A stretch of DNA of 64,000 nucleotides, from assembly GCA_963736325.1 (NCBI GenBank), contig CAVTOG010000010.1:1-64000 (forward strand), written 5' to 3'. The stretch is from Actinoallomurus sp963736325. Its GTDB lineage: Bacteria > Actinomycetota > Actinomycetes > Streptosporangiales > Streptosporangiaceae. The translations under genes and the position numbers were made by a program. This document shows positions 53,919 to 63,077 of this stretch, one piece after another. The first letter of the stretch is position 1, and each line of letters opens with the position of its first letter. The notes beneath the pieces are model-generated. The model searched no databases. It was given only the letters and a program-made list of their open reading frames with translations, and had not been told where the DNA came from.

Positions 53919-54770
53919 TTAAACGCCGCGGAGCGGTGAGATCGGCCCTGGAATGGTGGTTCCGTGGACGCGGCCGATGAGAACTCCGTTCTCGAGAACG
54001 CCTGGGGCGTCGTGCGCGGGCAGGATGTACCGGTGGCGGGTGACCTTTTTGAGGGCTCCGAGTTCCTCGAGTACCGAGGTTGTGAAGTTGTTGGTCAGGG
54101 CGGGTTCATGAGTTGCGAAGGCGCATGGCTGCATACGCGCCGTGGCCGACTCGTCGGGATGGCGCAGCAGGCTGGCTTCGATGTCGTAGATCAAGTCGCC
54201 GCAGAGGCATGCCTCGCCGCCTGCCGTTTCGACCACGACACTCAATGAGCCCGCGGTGTGCCCGCCAGTGGCGTGGCAGCTGATTCCCGGTGACAGTTCG
54301 ATCGGCCCCGAGTGATCTAGATCGAGGTAACGCAGTGCCCCTGGCGTATACATCCGTTCCAGGATGTGAGCCAGATCTTGTTTCGCGTATGCGAGTCCCT
54401 GGATTCCGCTGAAGGCACTCGACATCTCGCTTCGGTTAACCACGACCGGCACGGACATCGGCACCTTGTCGAGATTGCCGGCATGGTCACGATGCAGATG
54501 CGTCACGACCACGCACCCTAGGTCGCGTGCCGTGACTCCGTAGAGGGACAGTTGTTCATGGAAGCCTTGTCCACTGGCGATTTCACCGCCGCTGCCGAGC
54601 ACGGAGGGATCCTGGTAACCGGCATCGACGAGAATTGGCGCCGGGCCACCGACGATCAGATACCCTTGAGCCGGCACCGCGACGATGGTTCCGGGAGCGC
54701 GCCCTCGGACCTGCATCGAAGCGTCGATGATGACCGAGCCGAAGTTCAGCCGGTGAATTTGATAGCTCAT
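53919..54770 (-). CDS. Metallo-beta-lactamase-fold hydrolase (lactonase-like)
   Basis: A 283-residue MBL-fold enzyme. The metal motif HxHxDH is in VVVTHLHRDHAGN, a second His is in HATGGHTAGSLSVVV, an Asp in CLCGDLIYDIEA, and a late His in YILPAHDAPG. The layout resembles N-acyl-homoserine-lactone lactonases and other carboxylic-ester lactonases; the substrate is unproven. ATG 54770 with AAAGGAG upstream is preferred over ATG 54794. Confidence 0.88.
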   Translation of the reverse strand: MSYQIHRLNFGSVIIDASMQVRGRAPGTIVAVPAQGYLIVGGPAPILVDAGYQDPSVLGSGGEIASGQGFHEQLSLYGVTARDLGCVVVTHLHRDHAGNLDKVPMSVPVVVNRSEMSSAFSGIQGLAYAKQDLAHILERMYTPGALRYLDLDHSGPIELSPGISCHATGGHTAGSLSVVVETAGGEACLCGDLIYDIEASLLRHPDESATARMQPCAFATHEPALTNNFTTSVLEELGALKKVTRHRYILPAHDAPGVLENGVLIGRVHGTTIPGPISPLRGV

Positions 54771-54806
54771 TAAGTGGCTCCTTTCCGAGGGCATAGGGGC
54801 TCGTGA

Positions 54807-55526
54807 TCAGAAGTATGCGGAATTGAGCGTCTTATCGTCGAACGCGTCCGGAATCGGTTCGACCACACCGTCGCGCATGATGCACACACGGTCACATCGG
54901 GTACCGAGCAGTGCGACGTTCTGGTCGACGAGGAGGACGGACAGGCTCTCTCGCCGGGTGACCTGGGCGAGCGCAGCCGAGATCTCCAGGCTCGCCTTGG
55001 GCGACAGGCCGAGGCTCAGTTCGTCGACCATCAGCAACACCGGCCGGGCCATGAGCCCGCGGGCGATGGCCAGCATCTGCTGCTCGCCGCCGCTGAGCAG
55101 CGCCGCCGGGCGTTCGGCCAGCTCCGCCAGACGTGGAAAGGTCTCCAGGACCATGGCTTCCTGCTGAGAGGCGCTCGCCGACTTTCCCACCGCGACCGCC
55201 CCGTACGAGAGGTTCTCCTGGACCGTCAGGTTCGGGAAGACCCGACGGTTCTCGGGGACGTGCACCAGACCGCGCCGCGCGACGGCGTCGGGGCGGGTGG
55301 GCAAATGCTCCCCGCGGAACAGTGCACGGTCGCACGAGCGCTGGATGACCCCGGACAGCGCACGCAGCAGTGTGGTCTTGCCTGCCCCGTTCAGCCCGGC
55401 GAGACCGACCGTCTCACCTTGCCGGATGTCCAGCTCACATCCGCGAAGGACGGGAATCCCGTTGTAGCCCGCGCGCAGGCCTCGTACCTCCAGGACCGGG
55501 GTCCTCGTCTCGGTCACCATGGTCAT
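54807..55526 (-). CDS. livF: ABC transporter ATP-binding protein, LivF type
   Basis: A 239-residue ATPase: Walker A GLAGLNGAGKTTLLRALSG, signature LLSGGEQQMLAIARGLMARP, Walker B LLMVDELSLGLSP. The short length and sequence are of the LivF class of branched-chain amino acid and carboxylate importers. Its start overlaps the stop of the LivM-LivG fusion by four bases. Confidence 0.92.
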   Translation of the reverse strand: MTMVTETRTPVLEVRGLRAGYNGIPVLRGCELDIRQGETVGLAGLNGAGKTTLLRALSGVIQRSCDRALFRGEHLPTRPDAVARRGLVHVPENRRVFPNLTVQENLSYGAVAVGKSASASQQEAMVLETFPRLAELAERPAALLSGGEQQMLAIARGLMARPVLLMVDELSLGLSPKASLEISAALAQVTRRESLSVLLVDQNVALLGTRCDRVCIMRDGVVEPIPDAFDDKTLNSAYF

Positions 55527-57343
55527 TGGGCCGTTCCCGGTAGCGGGGCTTCGGGTGTTCGCGATGCGTCGCCGACGAACACCTCACGGACCAGCGGGCG
55601 GTCGAAGACGTCCTCGGGCTTTCCCGAAGCGATGACCCTTCCTGCCGCAAGGACCGTCACCTCATGGGCGACTGCCTTGACCCAGCCGACATGGTGGGAA
55701 ACGACGAGTACGGTGAGCCGTTCGCGTAGTTCTGCGATCAGTGTCGAGACCGCGGCCATCTCCGATCCGCTCAGTCCCGCCGTGGGCTCATCCATCACCA
55801 GTACGGATCCGTTGGTCGCCACCGCCCGCGCGATATCGACGAGCTTGGCCTCGGCAAGGCCGAGTTCACGCGCCGCCGTGTCGTGCCGATGCGAAGGGAT
55901 GCCGACGAACCCCAGCGTTACGGAGGCCCTGCGTCGGGCCTCGCGTTCAGAGCGGCGATTGAGGCCGAGCAGGTCGCCGAGCAGCCCGGCCCCGCGGTCG
56001 CGGCGCAGTCCGAGCATGACGTTCTCCAGACAGGACAGGTCGGGGACCAGCGAGGGGTTCTGGAATGTGCGGCTGATATCCGGCCGGCGGGTGCGTGATG
56101 AGGACGCGATCGGCTCGTGATGGACGGCAATGCGCCCGGTTGACGCCGGTTCCAACCCGCTGACGCAGTTCAGCAGGGTGGTCTTGCCGGCCCCGTTCGG
56201 GCCTACCAGGGCATGCACGTGGCCGCGTTTGACCGCGAAGCTGACGCCGTCGAGCGCGCGTACCCCGCCGTAGTCGATCACGAGGTCCCTGACGTCGAGG
56301 GCATCGGGCTGGTCCGTACCTTCCTCGGGCCGACTCCTGACGGCGGGCGCGTCACGGTCGGCAGAACCGCCACTGCGGGGTCTTGCCTGGCGCCGTATCG
56401 CCTGCAGCGGCATCTCCAACACCCCGAACAGGCCGTCCCGGAAGATGACCAGGGCGCCGAGCAGAAGCGCGGCGAACAGGACCTCCTGGTAGGTCTTGGC
56501 GATCTGGAGATAGTCAGGGGTCAGTGTGAACACAATGGCGCCGAGGATCGGGCCGGCGATGCTTCCGAGCCCGCCGACGGCCACCATCCCGAACAGGATG
56601 ATCGACTGCTGGGCGCCGAAGTTCTCCGGCGCGATGTACCCGGCTCCCAGCGCGAGGAGTACGCCTGAGGCGCCGGCGAGCGCCGCCGAGTAGGCGAAGG
56701 TGGTCAGCTTCGTTCGCCCGGGTGAGATTCCCATGGTCAGGGACACGGTCTCGCTGCGCTTGACCAGCCGGAGGACACGTCCGGCGTGCGAGTCGCTGTA
56801 GTTGCAGCTCAGCATCACCGTGGCGAGGAGCACGAGCGCGCACAGGTAGTAATAGCCCCTCCCCTGGCTCAGATTCGCCGAGGCCAGGGCCAGGGCCGGA
56901 ACCTGCAGACCCGACTCCGCGTGGGTGATCGAGGCGAACGTCGTGCCGGACAGAACCGAGGTCACGACGTAGGAGAGGAAGAACGTGCCAAGGACGAGGC
57001 CGAACGCGCGGAGCCTGATCAATGCCAGCCCGATCACCGCGCTGGTCACGGTGACGAGCGCGACCGCGCAGACCGCCGCCGCGACCGGTGCCATCCGTAC
57101 GGTGCCGGCGAGGATCGCGTAGGAGTAGGCCCCAAGGCCGACGAATCCGCAGTGCCCGAATGACGGTTGCCCGAGATATCCGCTGAACATGTCGAGGCCG
57201 ATCGCCGCGACGGCCCATGCCATCGCGGTCGCCAGGAGGAACTCGAGCGTCGCGTCGATCGGCAGTAGCCCGATGGTGATCAGTACTCCGACCAGTGCCA
57301 AGGCCGCGGGCCGCGTGTGGCCTCGGGCGAGTGGTGTCAACAT
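55523..57343 (-). CDS. Fused LivM permease - LivG ATPase
   Basis: A 606-residue fusion. Residues 1-320 are a LivM-type permease (IGLDMFSGYLGQPSFGHCGF, GVLLALGAGYIAPENFGAQQ, GGLGSIAGPILGAIVFTLTP). A linker rich in Arg, Asp and Ala follows, then a LivG ATPase from about 347 with Walker A VGPNGAGKTTLLNCVSG, signature-like ARELGLAEAKLVDIARAVAT and Walker B VLVMDEPTAGLSG. The LSGGQ signature reads ELGLAEA, a known variant in LivG proteins. Fusion of the two saves one gene compared with the usual five-gene set. Confidence 0.92.
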   Translation of the reverse strand: MLTPLARGHTRPAALALVGVLITIGLLPIDATLEFLLATAMAWAVAAIGLDMFSGYLGQPSFGHCGFVGLGAYSYAILAGTVRMAPVAAAVCAVALVTVTSAVIGLALIRLRAFGLVLGTFFLSYVVTSVLSGTTFASITHAESGLQVPALALASANLSQGRGYYYLCALVLLATVMLSCNYSDSHAGRVLRLVKRSETVSLTMGISPGRTKLTTFAYSAALAGASGVLLALGAGYIAPENFGAQQSIILFGMVAVGGLGSIAGPILGAIVFTLTPDYLQIAKTYQEVLFAALLLGALVIFRDGLFGVLEMPLQAIRRQARPRSGGSADRDAPAVRSRPEEGTDQPDALDVRDLVIDYGGVRALDGVSFAVKRGHVHALVGPNGAGKTTLLNCVSGLEPASTGRIAVHHEPIASSSRTRRPDISRTFQNPSLVPDLSCLENVMLGLRRDRGAGLLGDLLGLNRRSEREARRRASVTLGFVGIPSHRHDTAARELGLAEAKLVDIARAVATNGSVLVMDEPTAGLSGSEMAAVSTLIAELRERLTVLVVSHHVGWVKAVAHEVTVLAAGRVIASGKPEDVFDRPLVREVFVGDASRTPEAPLPGTAQ

Positions 57344-57361
57344 GCATGGCCTCCTGAGGCG

Positions 57362-58246
57362 TCAAAGACGCTCGGATGCGGGTTCGCCGAACAGACCGTG
57401 GGGGCGAACCAGGAGAACAAAGAGGAAGAGCCCGAAAACGGCGAGGAGTGAGAGATCGGCGTTGCCGTAGTAGTGAACGAATCCCTGCACGACACCGACG
57501 GTGACTCCGCCGACGAACGCCCCGCCGAGGCTGGTGAGACCACCGATGACGACGGCCGCGAACACGTAGAGCAGGGACTCGTCCATCATGTCGGCCGACA
57601 CGAGACTGCTCGGCGCCGCAAGGATCCCGACGACGGCGGCGAGGACGGTGGTGAGCGCCCACGATGCCGCTGAAAGGCGGCGCACGTTCGCGCCGAGCAG
57701 GCGCGCGGTCTCACGATCGTCGGCCATTCCGCGCAATAGCAGGCCGACCCGGGAGAACTTGAACAGGCAGACGAACCCGGCGGTCAGAACCGCCGCGATG
57801 GCGAGTACGCCGATACCGGCCAAGGGAACGCGCATTGATCCGAAGGACACCGCCCGGACCGGGAACAGCTGGGGGAAGGTGAACGGCTGCCCTTCCCCCA
57901 GCGCCTTGTCGGTGAGCGCGAACAGCAGCAGGTACAGGCCAAGGGTGCGCACCGTCAGGTTCTGCACTCCCGCATCGTCGCGGTACCGCATCACGACCAT
58001 GTACACCGCCGCTCCCGTGACCCCCAGGAAGGCCAGTCCGAGCACGACCGCGATCACGAGGTTCACGTGCTGGCGGACCGCGAGTTCATAGACGGCGACC
58101 GCGCCGAGTGTGGCGAGGCTGCCGGCAGCGAAGTTCGGGATACCGGTCATCTTGAACAGAACGACGATGGCGAATCCGAGCATCCCGTAAACGAGACCGG
58201 TGACGATCCCTGTCGTCAGGACATCGAACATATGCCGCCTCCGCAC
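57362..58246 (-). CDS. livH: ABC transporter permease, LivH type
   Basis: A 294-residue permease with eight or so helices: LTTGIVTGLVYGMLGFAIVV, FKMTGIPNFAAGSLATLGAV, and the family motif GGLTSLGGAFVGGVTVGVVQ. Together with the LivM half it forms the translocation pore. It is 18 bases after the fusion gene in map order and 10 bases downstream of the binding-protein gene in transcription. Confidence 0.92.
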   Translation of the reverse strand: MRRRHMFDVLTTGIVTGLVYGMLGFAIVVLFKMTGIPNFAAGSLATLGAVAVYELAVRQHVNLVIAVVLGLAFLGVTGAAVYMVVMRYRDDAGVQNLTVRTLGLYLLLFALTDKALGEGQPFTFPQLFPVRAVSFGSMRVPLAGIGVLAIAAVLTAGFVCLFKFSRVGLLLRGMADDRETARLLGANVRRLSAASWALTTVLAAVVGILAAPSSLVSADMMDESLLYVFAAVVIGGLTSLGGAFVGGVTVGVVQGFVHYYGNADLSLLAVFGLFLFVLLVRPHGLFGEPASERL

Positions 58247-58256
58247 TCCGGCATCG

Positions 58257-59486
58257 TCACTGCCCTGCCGTACGGATCGGCAGGGAGCCGACCGCCGTGA
58301 AGCGTCCGCCGGCGAGGCTGAGCAAGAACATGCTGTGCAGCCCCATGTGGTCGTCGGCGGAGAAGCCGATGGGGGGCAGCAGTGAGGAGATGTTCGCGTT
58401 GTGAAGCGAGTTCAGCGCCTGCTCCAGCTTGGCCCGGGTCGGCTGCGCGCCGGCTCGTTCCATGGCCGCGACGAACACCTGCGCCGCAGCGCACCCGTAG
58501 AGGGCGAACGCGTCGGGAGTGGTCCTTGGCCGGTACTTCTTCAGGGCCGCGAGGCACTGCGCCGCGCGACCGTCATCGACCGGGATGGTGGGTGAGGCGG
58601 TGAGCAGCAATGCGGCGGCCTTGGGTGTGAGCGCCGCCGCGAAGCTCTGGGAGGCCAGTACTGAGACTCCGAGGACGCCCTTGGCCGGCAGGCCACCGGA
58701 TGACGCCATGGCGTTGAGTATCCGCGCCGCGTCAGGAGCCAGAACGGTGAGCATAAGATAGTCGGGTCGAGCGGCGGCGGCCTTGAGGGCGGCCTGCTGG
58801 AAGGGTGCGCTCGCGGCGGGAAGCAGCGCCGAATCCAGAAAGCGCGCGCCCGCAGCGGCGGTCCCGGCCCTCGCGCCGGCGACGTCGGCCTGATAGCCGG
58901 GTATCTCCGACGTCACCGCGTACACCGACCCGGTGCCCTTCCGCCCGAGCGCATACGGGATCAGCGAGCGGGCCTGCTCGTCGTAGAGCGGCAGCAACGT
59001 GTAGATGTTCGGTTGTGTCGGATGTACGAGGGCCGGCAGCGCGGCGTAGGGGAACAGGTAGGGGAGATCGGTCCCCTTGACGGTGCTCGCGATCGTCGCC
59101 GCCGTGACCGTTCCACAGCCTCCGAACAGGGCGAACACCTTGGCCGTACGGAGCGTGCGCACGTTGGCGGCAGCGCGTGGCGCCTGGTAGCCATCGTCGA
59201 GGACGGTGTTCTCGATCTTACGGCCGTAGACCCCTCCCTCCGCGTTGACCTGGTCGAACCACGCGGTGGCGCCGGCCGAGGTCGGCAGGCACACGGACGC
59301 GACCGGGCCCGTGAGCGCGTTCGATGTGCCGATGCGGATGGTGGTCTTGGTGATGCCGGCCGCGTCACCCGTTCCGCCCGCGCTGTTCGAGGTGGCGCAT
59401 CCGCCCGCCGACAGCGCCGCGGCCGACAGCATGGCCGCCAAGGCCGGCCATCGCGGCCGTGCGCGGCACGTCCCCGCGCGGATCAC
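58257..59486 (-). CDS. livK: Substrate-binding lipoprotein, LivK type
   Basis: A 409-residue periplasmic-binding-fold lipoprotein. The signal ends in the lipobox LSAGGCAT with Cys about residue 30. The mature protein has TIRIGTSNALTGPVASVCLP, FALFGGCGTVTAATIASTVK, AVTSEIPGYQADVAGARAG and LFALYGCAAAQVF-like segments of type I binding proteins for branched-chain amino acids, amides or aromatic acids. GTG 59486 overlaps the cupin stop by four bases. Confidence 0.9.
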   Translation of the reverse strand: MIRAGTCRARPRWPALAAMLSAAALSAGGCATSNSAGGTGDAAGITKTTIRIGTSNALTGPVASVCLPTSAGATAWFDQVNAEGGVYGRKIENTVLDDGYQAPRAAANVRTLRTAKVFALFGGCGTVTAATIASTVKGTDLPYLFPYAALPALVHPTQPNIYTLLPLYDEQARSLIPYALGRKGTGSVYAVTSEIPGYQADVAGARAGTAAAGARFLDSALLPAASAPFQQAALKAAAARPDYLMLTVLAPDAARILNAMASSGGLPAKGVLGVSVLASQSFAAALTPKAAALLLTASPTIPVDDGRAAQCLAALKKYRPRTTPDAFALYGCAAAQVFVAAMERAGAQPTRAKLEQALNSLHNANISSLLPPIGFSADDHMGLHSMFLLSLAGGRFTAVGSLPIRTAGQ

Positions 59487-59947
59487 CGGGTCACTCCATG
59501 GGCCACGAGCGCCTTGGCCTCGTTGTCCCAGTAACTCTTGTCGTGCCAGCGGCTGGGAACAGCGTCGCTGTAGGCCTCGCCCTCGGCCACGAGCCGCGGT
59601 GCGTCGATCCCGTCGAGCGCGAGAGCCGGCGTATGCATCTCGATGAGCTCGCAGGTGTCATCGGACCGGTTCCACGCCCAGTGCACGGCGCCGGGCGGGA
59701 TGCGCAGGAAGTCGCCGACCCGCAGGTGGTAGGCGGTGTCCTCGATGAAGACCCAGATCTCCCCTGTCTGCACGTAGTTGAGCTGCTCACAGTCGTGCGA
59801 GTGCGGTTCGGAGTGGTAGCCGCCGGAACGGGCCGCGATCATCATGCTGCTGTTCTGGCCGAGGACCTGCTTCGTCCGCAGTTCACCTCCGGCCACCTTC
59901 ATCTCGACGACTTCTTCTTTGACCTGATCTGCTGCCGCGAGGAGCAT
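59483..59947 (-). CDS. Cupin-domain protein
   Basis: A 154-residue single cupin: GGYHSEPHSHDCEQLNYVQT holds the metal motif (H...HSHD..E), GEIWVFIEDTAYHLRVGDFL the second strand pair, and IPPGAVHWAWN the last His. It may be a metal-dependent isomerase, dioxygenase or a small-molecule sensor linked to the transported compound. ATG 59947 is preferred because GGAAGG precedes it; longer in-frame starts at 59992 and 60076 lack ribosome sites. Confidence 0.85.
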   Translation of the reverse strand: MLLAAADQVKEEVVEMKVAGGELRTKQVLGQNSSMMIAARSGGYHSEPHSHDCEQLNYVQTGEIWVFIEDTAYHLRVGDFLRIPPGAVHWAWNRSDDTCELIEMHTPALALDGIDAPRLVAEGEAYSDAVPSRWHDKSYWDNEAKALVAHGVTR

Positions 59948-60116
59948 CGCGCGTCCTTCCACACGTACGGAGTGAGTCGATGGGGTTGTCATGGAGGTTC
60001 GGCCGGGCGCGGGGCATGCGTGCTCACCGGAAGGCTGGTCCGGTGAGCACGCCCGCATGGCGTGGCGACCGATCACCTACGACAGCGTGATCAGGCGTTG
60101 CGCGCGGCTGGATCGT

Positions 60117-60833
60117 TCAGGATGAGGATTCGTCGTCCTGCAGCACGCTGTGGCCGCTGCGGACGAACCGATCGATGTGGCCCCGCATGGCTTTCTCGGC
60201 CGCTGAGGCGTCACGCTTCTCGACGGCGCCGAGGATCTGCTCGTGCTCGTCGTGGCTGGCGGTGATGACGCTGTGCTCCGCCGAGAGCCGTCGGCGTACG
60301 TCGTGGAGGAGGTTCAGCGTCGGGGTGATGAGGAGCGAGAACACCGGGTTCTGTGACGCGACCGCGAGGATCGCGTGAAAATCGGAGTCGGCCTGCAGGT
60401 AGATCTCTCCGTCGGTGGTCGACCGCATCGCCTTGATACAGGCCCGCAGGGCCATGACCTGCTCATCCGTCCGAAGCTGCGCCGCGCCGGCCGCGATATG
60501 CGGCTCGATGGCGCGACGCGCGGCGAACAGCTGATCGAAGGTGACGTCCTCCAGGCTGAGGTAGACGGCGAGGTTGGCCGCGACGACCTCACCTCGGGGC
60601 TCGACGACCCATCCAGCGCCCTGGCGGCCGACGAGCACCCCTTGTTCGGTGAGCGACTGCAGAGCGCCACGCAGCGTCGAGCGGTTCACGCCGAGCCGCT
60701 CGGACAGCTGCCGCTCGGGCGGCAGCCGATCCCCGGCGACCAGCCGGCGAGCGCGAATCAGCTCCTTCAGGTGCTGCTCGACGGTGGCCGCCGCCGTGCG
60801 TGGCCGCTCGACCGAGCTGAAGATCTCCGGCAA
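60117..60833 (-). CDS. GntR/FadR-family transcriptional regulator
   Basis: A 238-residue regulator. The winged helix is in TVEQHLKELIRARRLVAGDR, LPPERQLSERLGVNRSTLRG and ALQSLTEQGVLVGRQGAGWV; the FadR-type FCD ligand domain has FDQLFAARRAIEPHIAAGAA, YLQADSDFHAILAVASQNP and ITASHDEHEQILGAVEKRDA (metal-binding Asp/His positions). TTG 60833 is preferred because GGAGGAG lies just upstream; an ATG at 60887 would translate through a perfect palindrome that is more likely the operator. Confidence 0.88.
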   Translation of the reverse strand: MPEIFSSVERPRTAAATVEQHLKELIRARRLVAGDRLPPERQLSERLGVNRSTLRGALQSLTEQGVLVGRQGAGWVVEPRGEVVAANLAVYLSLEDVTFDQLFAARRAIEPHIAAGAAQLRTDEQVMALRACIKAMRSTTDGEIYLQADSDFHAILAVASQNPVFSLLITPTLNLLHDVRRRLSAEHSVITASHDEHEQILGAVEKRDASAAEKAMRGHIDRFVRSGHSVLQDDESSS

Positions 60834-60839
60834 CGCTCC

Positions 60840-60878
60840 TCCAAGTGGTTGATTGGTTCGACCAATCAACCACTTGGA
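60840..60878. promoter_or_regulatory. Perfect 39-base palindrome, GntR operator
   Basis: tccaagtggttgattggt and its exact complement flank tcg: 18-base arms with a 3-base centre. It ends seven bases before the TTG start. It contains the ttggt-type core (TTGGT..ACCAA) bound by FadR-subfamily regulators. Autoregulation is likely. Confidence 0.85.
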
Positions 60879-60947
60879 GACATCCATGTCAATGCGTTCA
60901 TCTCTGCGACATTTACCTGCGACACGAGGGTGGGCGCGGATAAATGA

Positions 60948-61931
60948 TCACGACGACAGGAGCACTTTCCCGATCGGGTGGCCGGCCTCCACCTGCTCGT
61001 GTGCGGCGACGCAGTCGTCTAGGGGGTGACGCGCGGCGATCGGATGGGTGAGGACTCCTGCCGCGAGGAGAGCGGTCACCGCCTCGGTCGCCGCTGCCAG
61101 GGCGGGCGGCGGCATGGTGAACACGAGGACGGTCCGGACGGTGACGCCCCGGCGCATCAGGCCATAGAACGGGAAGGCCGGTTCAGGCACCGCGTCGGAG
61201 GCGTACGCGCTGATCGTTCCGTTCGGCGCGACCACCACCGAGGTCAGGGGCAGATTCGCACCGAACGCCACGTCCACCACACGGTCGACGCCATGCTCGC
61301 CGGACGCCGCCATGACGGCCTTCGCGGCGTCGGGCCTCCGATAGTCGATCACGTGGTCGGCGCCGGCCGCGTACGCGGCGTCCTGCTTCGCGGCCGTGCT
61401 CGCCGTGGCGATCACGGTGGCGCCCGCATGCTTGGCGAATTCGATGGCGTAATGGCCGACCGCCCCAACTCCCCCGGTGACCAGTACGACCTGTCCGGTC
61501 ACCGGCCCGTCGGCGAACAGAGCACGGTGCGCGGTGAGCGCGGGCACGCCCAGACACGCCCCCTGCTCGAACGTCGCACCGGCCGGCAGGTCGATCGCAT
61601 GCGCGGCGGGAACGACCACATGCTCGGCGGATGTGCCGAACGGTCGACCGAACGTGGCCGAATGCACCCACACTCGCCGACCGATCCGTTCGGCCGGCAC
61701 GCCCGCCCCGGCCGCGTCGATGATCCCGGCACCGTCGTCGCCTGGGATGACGCGGGCATCGGTCATGACCCGGTCGCCCACCCCGCCGCGCCTCTTGACG
61801 TCGCGCGGGTTCAGCCCGGCGGCCACGACCCGCACCCTGACCTCTCCCGGCCCTGGCTCCGGATCAGGCAGTTCGCCCAGCACCAGGACATGCGAGGCCG
61901 GTCCGGTACGGTCGTACCATGCTGCCCGCAT
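60948..61931 (-). CDS. Quinone oxidoreductase-like MDR protein
   Basis: A 327-residue zinc-independent medium-chain reductase: MRAAWYDRTGPASHVLVLGE, VVAAGLNPRDVKRRGG, NADPH-binding VLVTGGVGAVGHYAIEFAKH, and GKVLLSS at the end. No structural or catalytic Cys cluster is present, as in NADPH:quinone reductases. Its ATG overlaps the stop of the following MDR gene, so both are co-translated. Confidence 0.88.
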   Translation of the reverse strand: MRAAWYDRTGPASHVLVLGELPDPEPGPGEVRVRVVAAGLNPRDVKRRGGVGDRVMTDARVIPGDDGAGIIDAAGAGVPAERIGRRVWVHSATFGRPFGTSAEHVVVPAAHAIDLPAGATFEQGACLGVPALTAHRALFADGPVTGQVVLVTGGVGAVGHYAIEFAKHAGATVIATASTAAKQDAAYAAGADHVIDYRRPDAAKAVMAASGEHGVDRVVDVAFGANLPLTSVVVAPNGTISAYASDAVPEPAFPFYGLMRRGVTVRTVLVFTMPPPALAAATEAVTALLAAGVLTHPIAARHPLDDCVAAHEQVEAGHPIGKVLLSS

Positions 61932-62917
61932 CAGGGAGTCACCCGGACGACGTACTTGCCGCGTCCGCGCCCGGCCGCCAGCAGGTCGTGCACGCCGGCG
62001 ACCGAATCGAGAGACTCCACAACGGTCACGCTCGACGCCAGCCGCCCCGTCTCGAGCATCCGTAGCGCGCGGCGCAACGCATCCGCGGCGCGCCTCGGCG
62101 AGTTCGCGACCAGGCTGCTCATGCTGAAGCCGGCCAGGCAGACGTTGCCGCCGATCAGCCGGCCGACGCCTGGAAGCGGCGCGGGCGTGCCTCCGGCCGC
62201 GTTCCCGAACAGCACGACCCGCGCGCCGGGCGCCGACACCTCCAGATCGAGGTCGAGCAGGGCCGTCCCGGTCGGATCCAGGACCACGTCCACGCCGTCC
62301 GGAGCCACTTCGCCGATCGAGGTAAGGAGATCGCCGTGCCGGGGCAAGGCGACGTCCCAGCCCGCGCGCTTGGCGTCGTCGACCTTCTCCGGGCTTCCGA
62401 CCGTGCCGATGGTCAGACCGGCGCCGATCGCTCTCGCGAGCTGTGCAACGGCCGAGCCGACGCCACCGCCCGCCGAGTGCATCAGCACCGACTCACCCGG
62501 CCGGATCCGTGCCACATCGGTGAGCAAGAGCAGCGCGGTCGATAGAACGAGTGGAGCGGACGCCGCCACGTCGAGCGGTACCCCGTCGGGAACGTCGGAC
62601 GTCACCGCGTCACGAGCGATCGCGATCTCGGCGAGGCCACCGCCTGCCGTGAACGCCGCCACCCGATCGCCCACCCGCCGATCCACGATGCCGTCTCCTA
62701 GGGCACGGACCGTTCCCGCGACCTCCAGGCCCGGGACATAGGGCCAGGACGAGGCGTATCCGGGATCACCACGTCGGGCCATCACATCGATGAAGTTGAT
62801 ACCCGCGTAGGCGACATCGATGGCGACCTCACCTGGCCCCGGACAGGGTTCGCCGAGGTCGTCCACCCGGGTCGCCGTGGCATCACCGGCGGACCTCTCC
62901 ATGACCAATGCTCGCAT
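61931..62917 (-). CDS. Quinone oxidoreductase-like MDR protein (upstream gene)
   Basis: A 328-residue MDR enzyme: MRALVMERSAGDATATRVDD, YAGINFIDVMARRGDPGYAS, VLMHSAGGGVGSAVAQLARA (NADPH loop) and a final KYVVRVTP. The family is that of quinone reductases and enoyl reductases. AGGAGG precedes ATG 62917; the in-frame ATG at 62974 would lie inside a large palindrome and is rejected. Confidence 0.88.
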   Translation of the reverse strand: MRALVMERSAGDATATRVDDLGEPCPGPGEVAIDVAYAGINFIDVMARRGDPGYASSWPYVPGLEVAGTVRALGDGIVDRRVGDRVAAFTAGGGLAEIAIARDAVTSDVPDGVPLDVAASAPLVLSTALLLLTDVARIRPGESVLMHSAGGGVGSAVAQLARAIGAGLTIGTVGSPEKVDDAKRAGWDVALPRHGDLLTSIGEVAPDGVDVVLDPTGTALLDLDLEVSAPGARVVLFGNAAGGTPAPLPGVGRLIGGNVCLAGFSMSSLVANSPRRAADALRRALRMLETGRLASSVTVVESLDSVAGVHDLLAAGRGRGKYVVRVTP

Positions 62918-62931
62918 GTAGTGCCTCCTTA

Positions 62932-62976
62932 CGATGTTCGTCGTACATCGAATATAGCGATGTACGACGAACATCG
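62932..62976. promoter_or_regulatory. Perfect 45-base palindrome, putative ArsR operator
   Basis: cgatgttcgtcgtacatcg (62932-62950) and its exact complement (62958-62976) flank aatatag. The same core (cgatgctcatcgtaca) recurs at 63446 before the ArsR gene. The site would cover the promoter of the two reductase genes. Confidence 0.85.
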
Positions 62977-63077
62977 AAAGAGTGGCTGAATCGCCATCCC
63001 GGGCCGAGGCCAGGACGACTTAGACCGTGGACCGGCTGATCAGTGGAGGCGATCAACGCCCTGGCGATCCACCGGCC

